DNA from: Haliotis asinina | Lineage: Eukaryota; Mollusca; Gastropoda; Lepetellida; Haliotidae | Reading direction: 5' to 3' | Assembly (NCBI RefSeq): GCF_037392515.1 | Contig: NC_090290.1 | Location: forward strand, 57,300,753-57,364,752 | Length of the DNA: 64,000 bases | Shown: positions 36,384 through 47,700 of the stretch, piece by piece | Position numbering within the stretch: position 1 is the first letter of the stretch | Layout: each line of letters starts with the position of its first letter | Made by a program: the position numbers and the translations under genes | Notes under the pieces: model-generated | What the model saw: the letters and a program-made list of their open reading frames with translations, nothing else | Told to the model about the DNA's origin: nothing | Database searches by the model: none

Positions 36384-37974
36384 ATGTATTGTTGGAGGAT
36401 TAGACAACTGTACCGTTTTACAATAATACAAATTTCAACCTAATTTCACTGAATCCAGAGAATACATGTTCTTAACCTCCTAATACAACATCATGCTATT
36501 ATCAGTCAATACTTCTAGTTCAATACAATACTGCTGCTTCAGTGCACCATTGATCACTAGATTTAATTTGACAAATGTTCTCAATGACAGCATGTTTAAC
36601 GAAGGTTCTTTCCGTCCGTGAATTTAACTCATAGGGACGACTCTCATCTTCACCTAGTCCGATTTGATAAAACATGTTATCATCCAAGTCAAAATCCTAG
36701 CCATTTGTTGGAGCTGTGTGTTGTACTGCGTTTGCGATACAAACTGCTGGTCATTTCAGTCACAAATACGTGGTATAACTACCATCCGATATTATCCTGT
36801 GGGTAACCCGGATGGGTAATTTATTATTACAGTTATTATTTTGATTTTCATACTGTTGCGTAATGAATTTGAGCCAGATACTCGTTTCAATACTCGAACC
36901 CGTTATGATCACGTGACTAAGAGATTATACAAAGATTAAAAGGTTGTAACGTCTTTGAAGATTTAGACATAAGTCAGCTCCTTTGGATATAATGTAGATA
37001 TTGTAAAACCCAAAATTGAAGCCTCCGGGCTGAAGAATATATTGCCATTTCTTACAAATTTGGTGTCGGAAATTAACATATCCGGGTAGGGTAAGGTAAT
37101 AAGGGGTAGAAAATCTGGACCCGTCCCAGCTCTAGTACCACGATAGTTCTTCCAATCACTGGTTTGGCTCAGACTGTTGGGATGGAGCCTGAACAGATGT
37201 CTATGTGGTGTAACACAAGCAACAAAATTAACACAAAGGGGAAAGTGTCCACGATGTCTCAATATAGAACGTCAGTGCAAGAGAAAACCCAGCCTCAACT
37301 CTCCTCACAGTTCCTCATAATTCCGGTTGATGTGAAGGAAAAATCAAATTGAAAATTATTTGAATAGATCACTAAAAATCAATGCTGACACCAGGTGTTC
37401 GTGGCAGGGGGAAACATGTCCCGCCCTACAGGTGTCTACAAGTGTATGTCAGAAACAGTGGGAGAAGAGGATGCAAAGACAGAACATCTAAGATAGTTGC
37501 AGAGAAAGCATTTAATGAGTGGTGTACATTATGGGAATGATCTGTCACTAGTAGAGTATCTGAAGACACAATTACGTGACATTTCTAAGTAACTCAGAGA
37601 AACAAAAGATTGATCTTGATAATAGCAATGATGAACTTACATGTTTTAGGCCTCACAATTCATGGAATGTCCACACGGTGTCCACAGACTACAAGGCCTA
37701 AGCTATAGTATCAGGTAAGCTAAGGTATGCTACAGTAGGTGTCTATGCAGATACTATCTTACTTATTGAGCTCCTGTGACGAGGCGTGTTGGTGCATATG
37801 TTATGTACAGGCAGCTGCCGCCGGTTACTAGCTGGAGGTGGAAAACAATGTTGAGTCATATCAGCAAGAAGACTACAGAGTCAAATATTTTAGATGTCGA
37901 CGAGCAGTGTGGTGCAGCTACAAATTTGGTGGCTTTACACGTGGTGAAGTATTGATCGATCGATCGATTGATCG
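36384..37974. other. No gene recognised
   Basis: Short frames only. A GATC/GATT simple repeat occurs at about 37953-37979 at the edge of the next SINE. Confidence 0.5.
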
Positions 37975-38190
37975 ATTGAGTGATTTTTTTTAAAGGCCGC
38001 ATCCCGCAATACTCAAGCTATATGGCGGCGGTCTAAATGATCGAGACTGGATCAAACACTCCAGTGATCAACAGCATTAGCATCGTTCTATGCAACTGTT
38101 ATACAATGGCGTGTCAACCATGTCTGCAAGTCTGACGACCTGACAATGTCAGCCGCCTCTTACAACAAGCATGGGTCACTGAAGATCTGT
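37975..38190 (-). mobile_element. Diverged SINE copy
   Basis: Nearly full-length minus-orientation copy of the 272-bp SINE: 'atatggcggcggtct', 'ccagtgatcaacagcatta' and 'gccgcctcttacaacaagc' are recognisable. The extreme 5' end is missing. Confidence 0.8.
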
Positions 38191-38320
38191 TGGCTGAATG
38201 GACTGTGATATTATCCCACGTTTTACTTTTTTTTCTGACTACTACGTTAAACAACATACAATCAAACCAAAACTGAGGGATTTCAATGTTAAAGTCGCGT
38301 CAGATGAACTATACTTGAAG

Positions 38321-38450
38321 CGGTGGGGTAGCCTAGTGGTTCAAGCGTTTGCTCGTCAGGCCCAGGTGCGATTCCCCAATGTGTGAAACCAATTTCTGGT
38401 GTCCCCCGCCGTGATATTGCTGGAAGACTCCGTAAAACTCAACGCACTGA
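38321..38450 (+). mobile_element. tRNA-headed SINE
   Basis: A-box-like 'tagcctagtggttcaagcg', B-box-like 'ggtgcgattcc', body 'tttctggtgtcccccgcc', tail degraded. Not a tRNA gene, because no cloverleaf or acceptor pairing is evident. It ends about 85 bp before the CA2 polyadenylation signal. Confidence 0.8.
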
Positions 38451-38534
38451 ACTTTGTCACTTGTCATACTAACTTGAATGAGGCTGCTGTCACAGTTTCA
38501 AGAACAGAGCAACAGAAATATCATTTGTGAGCGT

Positions 38535-38540
38535 TTTATT
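38535..38540 (-). terminator. Polyadenylation signal of CA2
   Basis: AATAAA on the minus strand, 58 bases beyond the CA2 stop (38599-38601). Confidence 0.7.
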
Positions 38541-38598
38541 GGAATGAAGTGTTGTGATCATAAGCCTTCGTAGTATCTTCTATGTCTTTATACCGTGT

Positions 38599-38712
38599 TT
38601 AGCGACATGCGTAGTAGACGATACGGCCATTGAGCGGCTGGGCGGGCCTGACGTTTCTGTCTACTGACAGTGCCTCGCCGCCTTCCACTGGGACAGACTT
38701 CAACACGCCGAG
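38599..38712 (-). CDS. CA2 exon 7 (C-terminal)
   Basis: Residues 249-285 and TAA stop. LGVLKSVPVEGG, then NVRPAQPLNGRIVYYACR. Acceptor CTTGTAG. Identified by alignment to CA1 exon 7 after 6 kb of transposon-filled intron. Confidence 0.93.
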   Translation of the reverse strand, partial: LGVLKSVPVEGGEALSVDRNVRPAQPLNGRIVYYACR

Positions 38713-41700
38713 CTACAAGAACCATATCATGTAGATATAATACTCGCAAGTTCACGAAAGACGAAAGAGAATAAATTAATCGGTCACCGTGTAGTCCAGA
38801 GTTCCAAGAGTGAATATCATTTTTCACTATTTTTAAGAAACCGATTTGCATTTCTTATTTGAGATGTATTTACAAGGAAGGATGACGATAGATGGATGAA
38901 CAGCTTTATTACAGTGAGAGCGATGTTTCGGTGTAGATTCTAACACTGTTATCAAGCAAGCGCTGAACGCAAAGACTGAGAAGCACATGACATCTCCTCA
39001 CGCTTGTGAATGTGCCTCTCTATCCTCATTCTGTTTATCGCTTGTGAATGCGCCTCTCTATCCTCATTCTGTTTATCGCTTGTGAATGCGCCTCTCTATC
39101 CTCATTCTGTTTATCGCTTGTGAATGCGCCTCTCTATCCTCATTCTGTTTATCGCTTGTGAATGCGCCTCTCTATCCTCATTCTGTTTATCGCTTGTGAA
39201 TGCGCTTCTCTATCCTCATTCTGTGTCCCTGTATCCTCATTCTGTTTATCGCTTGTGTGTGTGTGCCTCTCTATCCTCATTCTGTTTATCGCTTGTGAAT
39301 GCGCCTCTCTATCCTCATTCTGTTTATCGCTTGTGAATGCGCCTCTCTATCCTCATTCTGTTTATCGCTTGTGAATGCGCTTCTCTATCCTCATTCTGTG
39401 TCCCTGTATCCTCATTCTGTTTATCGCTTGTGTGTGTGTGCCTCTCTATCCTCATTCTGTTTATCGCTTGTGAATGCGCCTCTCTATCCTCATTCTGTTT
39501 ATCGCTTGTGAATGTGCCTCTCTATCCTCATTCTGTTTATCGCTTGTGAATGTGCCTCTCTATCCTCATTCTGTTTATCGCTTGTGAATGTGCCTCTCTA
39601 TCCTCATTCTGTTTATCGCTTGTGAATGTGCCTCTCTATCCCTATTCTGTTTATCGCTTGCTTGGTAACAGTGTTAGAATCTAAACCGAAGCGCCGCTCT
39701 CGTTGTAATATGGATGTTGTCCACCCATATATTGTCATCCTACTGGTTTATGTTGTGTACTGACTTGAACCTTCTGAACAAACTCATAATACGGTCTGGG
39801 GGTCCGCACACTTTACTCAACTGGTTCCTTGTGATTACATATGCCCGCTAGCAAAATCACGACGTCACTATGTGATGCAATAGTCCCAGGCCGTATTGTG
39901 TGTTTATTCAGAAGGTTCAAGCCAGTACACAACAGTGGCGACGAGGATAACAGATGGGATTCCTACATACTGGTAGTGCAAAGTACTTTTGCTAATGAAT
40001 ATTTCATCATTAGCAGTGAACGTTGAAGTTTGACATTCGAAACGATATGGCGAGCATCATCGGTTAAGTTGGGTTTTTCGATGTAAATGTCATAGACTAA
40101 ATCATTTCAATAGGTTTCCTTAAAACTTCATTTATTCAAACAATCTATTTGTTTCAATATAAGTCCAAAGTGCACCGAAATTCTATCCCCTTTGTCTATG
40201 TAATGTATTCGGCAAACATTCGGTGTATCCCCTCTTATCATAAACCCCCCTCCGGCCAGGACCCTTAATTCTCAAACGCTATCAATACATGTCAATTAAC
40301 ACCTCCCTAAGTCGCCTAATCTTACGCATGTACTTGTGCATGGGCCAGTGACCTTGCACAATGTGGCGTAATGGCCCTGTGTATAAAAACCTGGCTGATA
40401 TGGTCAGTCGACAGACCATCCAGCGAGACCATCCAGCGAGACCAACCAGCAAGACCAACCATGGAGACTAGATCATCGACAGAAGTGGACGGACTGTGCG
40501 TCTAGTCGGAGTGTCGGCCAAGGCCGTCGCCCCATCTGCGACTACGTCGACGATGAAGAATCGCCGTCGGACTTCTGAATGTGTGTAAGTGACAGAGCGG
40601 GTCTCCACATCGGGATCATTGGCCACTCAGTCCCGATGTGCGTTCTGTCACATGTTTACCACAGTATTTACCATTTTGACCATCCTTCGACCAAACAGTA
40701 ATAAAACATGGCTGCTGCTGTCTTCATCTCTAACACCGACTCATGTCCTCCCTGTCTCTTGTCCACCATCCCAAACTACCACCCGAGAGCGACCACCACG
40801 GACGCTCTTGGACATAAACAAGGACTGGTGCATGTCATCATGTCGCACGCTCACGTCAGGATATGCGCGGATGTAGATGACGCTACATAACATTAACCTG
40901 AGGAAAACGTTCAGAACACATTAACAGTTCCTATAAGGAAAAGCTGAAAACTCCCCAAACATTTAAACGAACTATTACCAAATACACACTTAAGATAATG
41001 TATTTACTTTGGCTTACTTTAATCGGAAGGGTAAAACTTTAACAGGAGGGAAAATCCAATGACCAATCCAATATTTAGAGTCCATTTTCACTTTATACGT
41101 TCCCTAAGTACAAGTTCCGTCTATCTGGCGGACGGATTGTCCTGTTAGAGAGAGTGGGCTGAAGCACTGATCAATGTTAGTTGTCAACAGTGGCGACGGG
41201 GATAACAGATGGCATTCCTACATACTGGAATTGCAGAGTACTTTTGCTAATGAATATCTCATCATTAAACAGTGAACGTTGAAGTTTGACACTGGAAAAC
41301 GTCGACTGTTCAGTGATAATTCAACATGGCGAGCGTCATCATTGAAGTTGGGATTTTCGAGGAACAGAGCGCAGTTATTCTTTGATGTTAATGGTGTCAT
41401 TGTTGCTCGTCCAGTGCCAGGAGTTTTGTCCATAATTGGGAGTAAGACTTATGCAGTGCTTACATCGTAGACAGCGCCGACAAGACCGCAAGATCGGACT
41501 CTTAGTGAATTGGCAACCGTTACAGAATCATTTCACGCCAACCCCGCTCGTGATAACGGAGAGATAAATTTCACAAGAGAATGCAACCTGACGGCGAGAC
41601 TTTTTTGCAATATTCTGTGGTTTTGAGGGGACTTTCTCGGAACTGCCAGTTCGAAGACACTTTGACCGTTTACGTGATCAGTTAGTGCTTGGATTAAAAT

Positions 41701-44700
41701 CTACTTCAATTCAAAGGAAACTAATTGCAGAAAATGACCTGACTCTTGATCGTGCACTTGCTATTGCACATTCTGTGGACTTAGCAGTGAAGGATTGCGA
41801 GGAACTAAACAATGGATCTGTCAATGTGAAGGGAAGTATGGCTTCAAAAGTCTATGTCTTTAACAGCAAATCTAAAATCTCTTGTAATAAACAATGTTTT
41901 CGATGTGTAAGCAGTTTTCATTTCGCAAATGCATGTAAGCATAAGACGCCGTGTGTTTGAATTGCATCAAGCGCGGGCATTTGCAGCCGGTGAGTAGGGG
42001 TCAGAGGTCGGGTCATGACCCAGGTTTAATTTCACGGTTTTCATCTGCCGCAAGTGTCGGGGTGAACAAAAATTACGGCGTAAACAATTCTCGCGTGAAA
42101 GCAGTTGAGTCAGAGATTGACTGTGAGCCGTATCCTGATGACCTTGCCTAGTGTTTGAGTCATATGTATGGTTTGCCAGAGAAAGGTGTGGATGTTATTT
42201 GGGTGTCTGTTAAATGTAAACAGCAGGGACATGCAATTCGAGTTGGATACGGGGTTGAGGCATTCGGTCATCAATGACTTTCGAAGAAAAGTTCAAAGGA
42301 TGCGAATTACAGAAGTCGGAAATACCTATGAAGACTTACACAGGTCAGCGTGTTCTTGACTTTGGAATAATGAAAGCTGAAGTTACAAATGGCAAAAATG
42401 TACACAAACTTGATTTACACGATGTGAAGGGGGAGGGACCACCTCTGGTAGGAAGATCATAGCTGTCATTTGTTGACATCAACTGGAAACGTGTGGGTGA
42501 TGGTATTTACTGTTGCAAGAAAGACAAGAGTGAAACACAAATTCAAGAATTACTTGTGAAATACTGCGATGTTTTCTCAGATCAGACAAGCACGATTAAA
42601 GGTATCAAAGCTCATTTATCCTTTATCCTTAAAGGATGGTGTGTCTCCAAGGTTCATGAAGGCAAGACCAGTGCCCTATGCTGTACAAGAGAGGGTAAAT
42701 GAGGAAACAGATAGGGTGGAGAAAATGGTGTGTTAGTCAAGGTTGATCACAGTGAGTGGGCAAATCCTACATTGCCGGTGGTCAAAAGTGATTCAAGTGT
42801 AAGGATACATGGGGATTTCAAATCCACAGTAACTCCAGTGCTTAAAATTAACAAGTACCCACTAAACTGAAGATTTGTTTGCCACACTTGCAGGAGGACA
42901 GAAGTTTTCTAAAATAGATCTTGGTCATGCCTATCAACAAGTGGACGTGGATGATGCTGATTGTCAGAAGTACCTAACAATCAATTGTTTGCCCAGTTTT
43001 GGTTGCCCCATTAGTTCGTGACTGATAATGAGTCACAGTGAGTTTGAGGCATTCCTGAAGAGTAATGGAGTTGATCATGTTTTGTCTGCTCCCTACCATC
43101 CAGCAACAAATGGTCAGGGTGAAAGACTGGTGCAGTCCTTTAGGCAGTCCATGAGAGCATCTGGAAATGGTGATGGAAATGTTGAAATGAAAGTTGCTCA
43201 GTTCCTGTTAGCATACAGGGCTGCTCCCTGCTGTCACAAATGAGACACCAGCCAAGTTATTCTTGGGACGAGAACTGAGAAATGGATTTGTAAAAAGCGG
43301 ACATTCAGTCAGCTATGTCAACAAGTTGTTGAGTCGAAGTATAATATGTCAAAAAGTTGATGGTAAAGTGGACAAGTTACTGCTCAGCATGGTGAGAAAC
43401 ATTATGATGTCGATGTGGGTACTGGGCAGTGACACATCGACCACTTGCAGTCCAGAGAGGAACGCTATGTCAACGTTCAAATTGAGCCAGATTTACCAGA
43501 GAGACTCTAATCATACTAATGTTTCATGTGGCGAAGCAGCTCATTTGAGCCAGTGCTTCAGCCCACTCTCAGACGTTCTAATAGCCCACTCTCAGACGTT
43601 CTAATAGCCCACTCTCAGACGTTCTAACAGGACAATTTGTCCGCCAGATAGACAGAACTTGTACTTAGGGAACGTATAAAATGAAAGTGGACTCAAAATA
43701 TTAGGGGACTGGTCACTGAATTTTCCCTCCTGTCAAAGTTTTACCCTTCCGATTAAAGTAAGCCAGAGTAAATACATTATCATAAGTGTCTATTTGGTAA
43801 TAGTTCTTTTAATGTTTGAGAAGTTTACAGCTTTTCCTTATAGGACATGTTATGTAGTGTCATCTACATCCGCGCGTATCCGCACGTGAGCACGTGACAT
43901 GACTACGTCACATAGTGACGTTATGATTTTGCTAGTGGGCATATGTAAACACTTGGAACCAGTTGATTAAAGTGTCCGTATTATGTGTTTATTCAGAAGG
44001 TTCAAGTCATTACACAACAGTTTACATCTGTCAATTGTGGAATGTCATCCTGCATTCTTATCATACAAATAGAATAGTAACCCGACTTTGTACTCTTGTT
44101 TCTTGGGATGCAATACCAATATGTACATTCTATAGAATGTGTGACGCTAAATATTAACTCACTCACTCACTTTATGGTTTTGCTTCTCATCTGACTGTCT
44201 GAGTCGGAAGGGAGCTGTGAGTATGTGGCACAAGGTTTAGGTTTAGATCTGAGGATTTGGAATAATTCACGGTTCACGTTTGATTTTATTAGTCAGACGG
44301 GCGGTGGTAGCCTAATGGGTGAAGTGTTCGCTCGTCAAACCAGGCAGTCCGGTTCGGTTCCCGCCATGGGTTCATGTAATATGCTAATTCCTGGCGTTCA
44401 CCGCCGTGATATTGCTGTAAAAAAAACCTAAAAGCAACGAAAACCTAAAATAAACTCAATCAGCCAATCAAACCATATGTACAGATGGAACAATGGCCAG
44501 CAGAATGTACAGCACGCCTGTATAGCTTCACTTATTCTCCGCAGTCGTGTTGTTTGGCAGTATGTACAAATCTACTCATGACATCACCAATACCAGCTAG
44601 AAAGTCTATGTAAGAATGTAAAATGATGAAGGATCAAGACGACATCTATATATCTTGTTTTCATATTTACCTATAACATTAACCACCCGAATGTCAGAGA

Positions 44701-47700
44701 TTCCAACCTTTGTAACCAGTTCAATAGCAATGGTATCAATAAATGAGGAACTCCTACCCTGTCTGCTGTGGTGAAGATCGGCTTCGTCATCAGAACCCAT
44801 CGAACCGACTCCGAACAGGGTGGGGTTGTCAGCGAACCCTTGTATGTGGCGTAATGTTTATGGTCCAAAAGCAGCTGCCGGGGATCCAGACTCACCTCCT
44901 CAGGTTTATCTGCACCATGGCAACAACACAAGCCAATGCACCAAATTCATCATTCGTCAACACTCGCCCCTTTCCGTAAGCTCCATAGAAATTCGACTGG
45001 TCCCGGAATGACTTGAATACAAATTCATCAGTGGACGACGGGGTAGCCTAGTGGTTAAAGCGTTCGCTTGCCCCCTCGAAGACCTGGAGTCGTTTCCCAG
45101 ACAACTATAATGTGTGAAGACAATTTCTGGTGTTCCCCGATTTAGTTTTGCTATAAACGTCAATGACATAAAATGAAGCTTACTAACAAGTAAAATAATC
45201 CCTCTCCATTGCTAGCATACGACATTGTCTAATGTTTTTTCACAGAATGACAATTTGGGGATTCGAACCCACACTCTCCGATTATTGCACCGTATGTAAC
45301 ATATGTTATATATGAAATTACACTTGTCAGTAAAGAACAGATTCTGGTAGTTTGGGGTGAGTCCCTTCCGGAACTGGAACCGACACTGTCACAGTAAGAC
45401 ATATAATCGGCAATACTGTTTTACCAACAAACCTACCGCCATCCAGATGTGCCACTCCATCCACAAACCGATTGAAAGCATGGTCATGTGACTCATCGGT
45501 TACCTGGGGAAGGTAAACAGGCCGTGATACTACACAGTGAGTTAGTTTAGTTTTAGACTGATCTCAGCAATATTCCAGCTGGACCAGATAACCCGGTGAT
45601 CAAGTGCATGAGCATCGATCATCGATCTACGCAACTGGGATACGATGGCATGTGTCAGTCAAGTCAGCGAGCCTGACCACCCCATCTTGTTAGTCGCCTC
45701 TTACGACAGGCATGTGTGATCCAAGCATGTGTGATCCAAGCATGCGTGATCCAAGCATGCGTGATCCAAGCATGTGTGAAGACAAGCATGTGTGATCCAA
45801 GCATGTGTGATCCAAACATGTGTGATCCAAGCATGTGTGATACAAGATTGTGTAACACAAGATTGTGTGATACTATAGAAGAAAATAATTTTATCACATT
45901 GGTATCACGACAAATCCAATAAGCCCATGAGAAATACTTGAGTGACAAAACAAACAAATGGTGGGGAAAGGTCTTCATAAGTTTGTTTGCTTTGTTTCGT
46001 TTTTATTTTTTTTAAATTTTGTTTGTTTGTTTGTTTGTTTGTTTTTCTGACGACTTTGCACCAATCGTGCATATCAAGCAGTGTTGCATGCTGACTCGGT
46101 TGACAAATATCTTATCCCAATTGTGTAAATTGATGCTTATGCTGTTGATCACTGGATTGTCTGCTCCAGTTTCGATTACATGGAAGACAGCCGCTAGAAT
46201 ATTGCCGTGTGTAAACACACAAAACAAGCACTGCCGAATGCCAAGTCAAGTTCAATACGGTTTCTCTGCATATAAGACGGAAATGCCGTTTCACCATTAT
46301 CATGTATGCATATATTGTGTGTTATGCAGGAAGATCTTAATCTGGTAAGAGTGTAAGACTCTACACCAAAACATCGCGCTATGCAATAAAGCCAAAGTTG
46401 TCATACATAAAGTCTGTTGCCTTATTACTGATCCTCAGTCGACGTCATAATCAGAATATCCGACATCTCCTGTTTCGTCGTCGAGAAATACGTTTACAGT
46501 GTAACTAAAGACAAATACACACATATCCATGAAGGACTGCTTATTGACATGAGTTAACGCAAACACTACAATCAACAAACACGCGTGTGTCATATCTGAG
46601 AGCATAAATGTCTGTATCAAACTCAGTTCAGACATGTTTCAGTGTATCTGTTGTTCCAAGCACCTGCAGTCTCATAGCATCAGGCTTCTGGACAGGGTGA
46701 ACAATGTAACCGAGCGACCATTGACATTTATAGCAGCCAACGTGCATTACGAACATGGCTACCAAGTTGAAATATATATTATATTACGGCTGCAAATGAC
46801 AGATGGATCTATCTTCCAATCAAACTGTTCTTTTTTTTTAATTAATTAAGCATTTAAGTATGTTTAAAAGAGCATCTGTAGGTTATGATCTGTGTACCGT
46901 GTGTTGTTATCTGTTGTTCTTGGTTGGTGCACTCTCCAACATCCCAGCTACTGGTGACCATGGACATCGGCCGATTCAGCAAGCCTGACCACGCCAGTAC
47001 TGTTACCATAGCTGGAGAAATTCTACATTTGTTACGTGTAGTAACAAAGGGCTCATCCTACCTCCTATCGTGATGCATTAAACACCGCCAACAGCGGACA
47101 TGTATCACTTGTGGTATAAATATGCCCGATTAGCCCAAATCAAATTAGCTAAAGAAAATCAAGTAAATGGAGATATTGGGAACCATGGGAGTGAGTGCAA
47201 GATTTATGTAGCTTTGCCGAAATGAAAGACCTTGAGATACATGGCGACTACTGCTTACATTGGTAAACGTAGTTGTTGGTATTGAGAAGACCGTGTAGCT
47301 CACCTTCAGGAACACTCCGATGACAGCTAAGCCATTTTCTTCGTCTACTGCATCGTGAAAGTTCCCATACTCCTTCTTGAAGTGAACCAGGTGTAGCTGA
47401 AACAACATAACCGTGTGTTGAACTGACGCATTTCAGTCATCAAGTGATTAACGTATCGCCACCTGTCAATCAAGCAATGAGAATCCTTCAAAGAAATCAC
47501 AGCAGCTATTTGACAGTTGTTTTTGATACCGACCTTTTTATAGTTATCTCCCTTGCTTTTGGGGCTGTGGCATAACTCATCACTGGCAAGCCGTTATTTG
47601 CAGCTCTAATAACTCACTTGTTCAAGTTTATCTGTGCAAGTGCCAGTGCGTGGGTACTGTTCTACGCCGCTTTTAGCAATAGTCCGGCGATGATCAAGCT

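Larger units (their letters stand above)
39751..44019 (+). mobile_element. Rearranged Ty3/Gypsy element with inverted arms
   Basis: The left LTR-like part 39751-39934 starts TGTTGTGTACTG and ends CAGTACACAACA, followed by a primer-binding/leader start GTGGCGACGAGGATAACAG. The same leader occurs again at 41190 and runs into gag and pol. The right LTR is about 43848-44019 (TGTTATGTAGTG to TTACACAACA). 39751-39886 and 40834-41175 are inverted copies of the pol 3' end plus right LTR (about 43575-44019). Solo LTR B interrupts the left leader. The region is therefore a nested, inverted rearrangement of one family and cannot be active. Confidence 0.75.

Noticed and set aside
38588..38851. An 87-codon minus-strand protein of its own
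   Set aside because: The overlapping frame is the true CA2 exon 7, defined by an AG acceptor and alignment with CA1 exon 7.
39124..39549. Four overlapping 70-codon reading frames and a CRISPR-like direct-repeat array
   Set aside because: The frames are produced by the 38-bp minisatellite. There are no unique spacers between the repeats, and the host is an animal.
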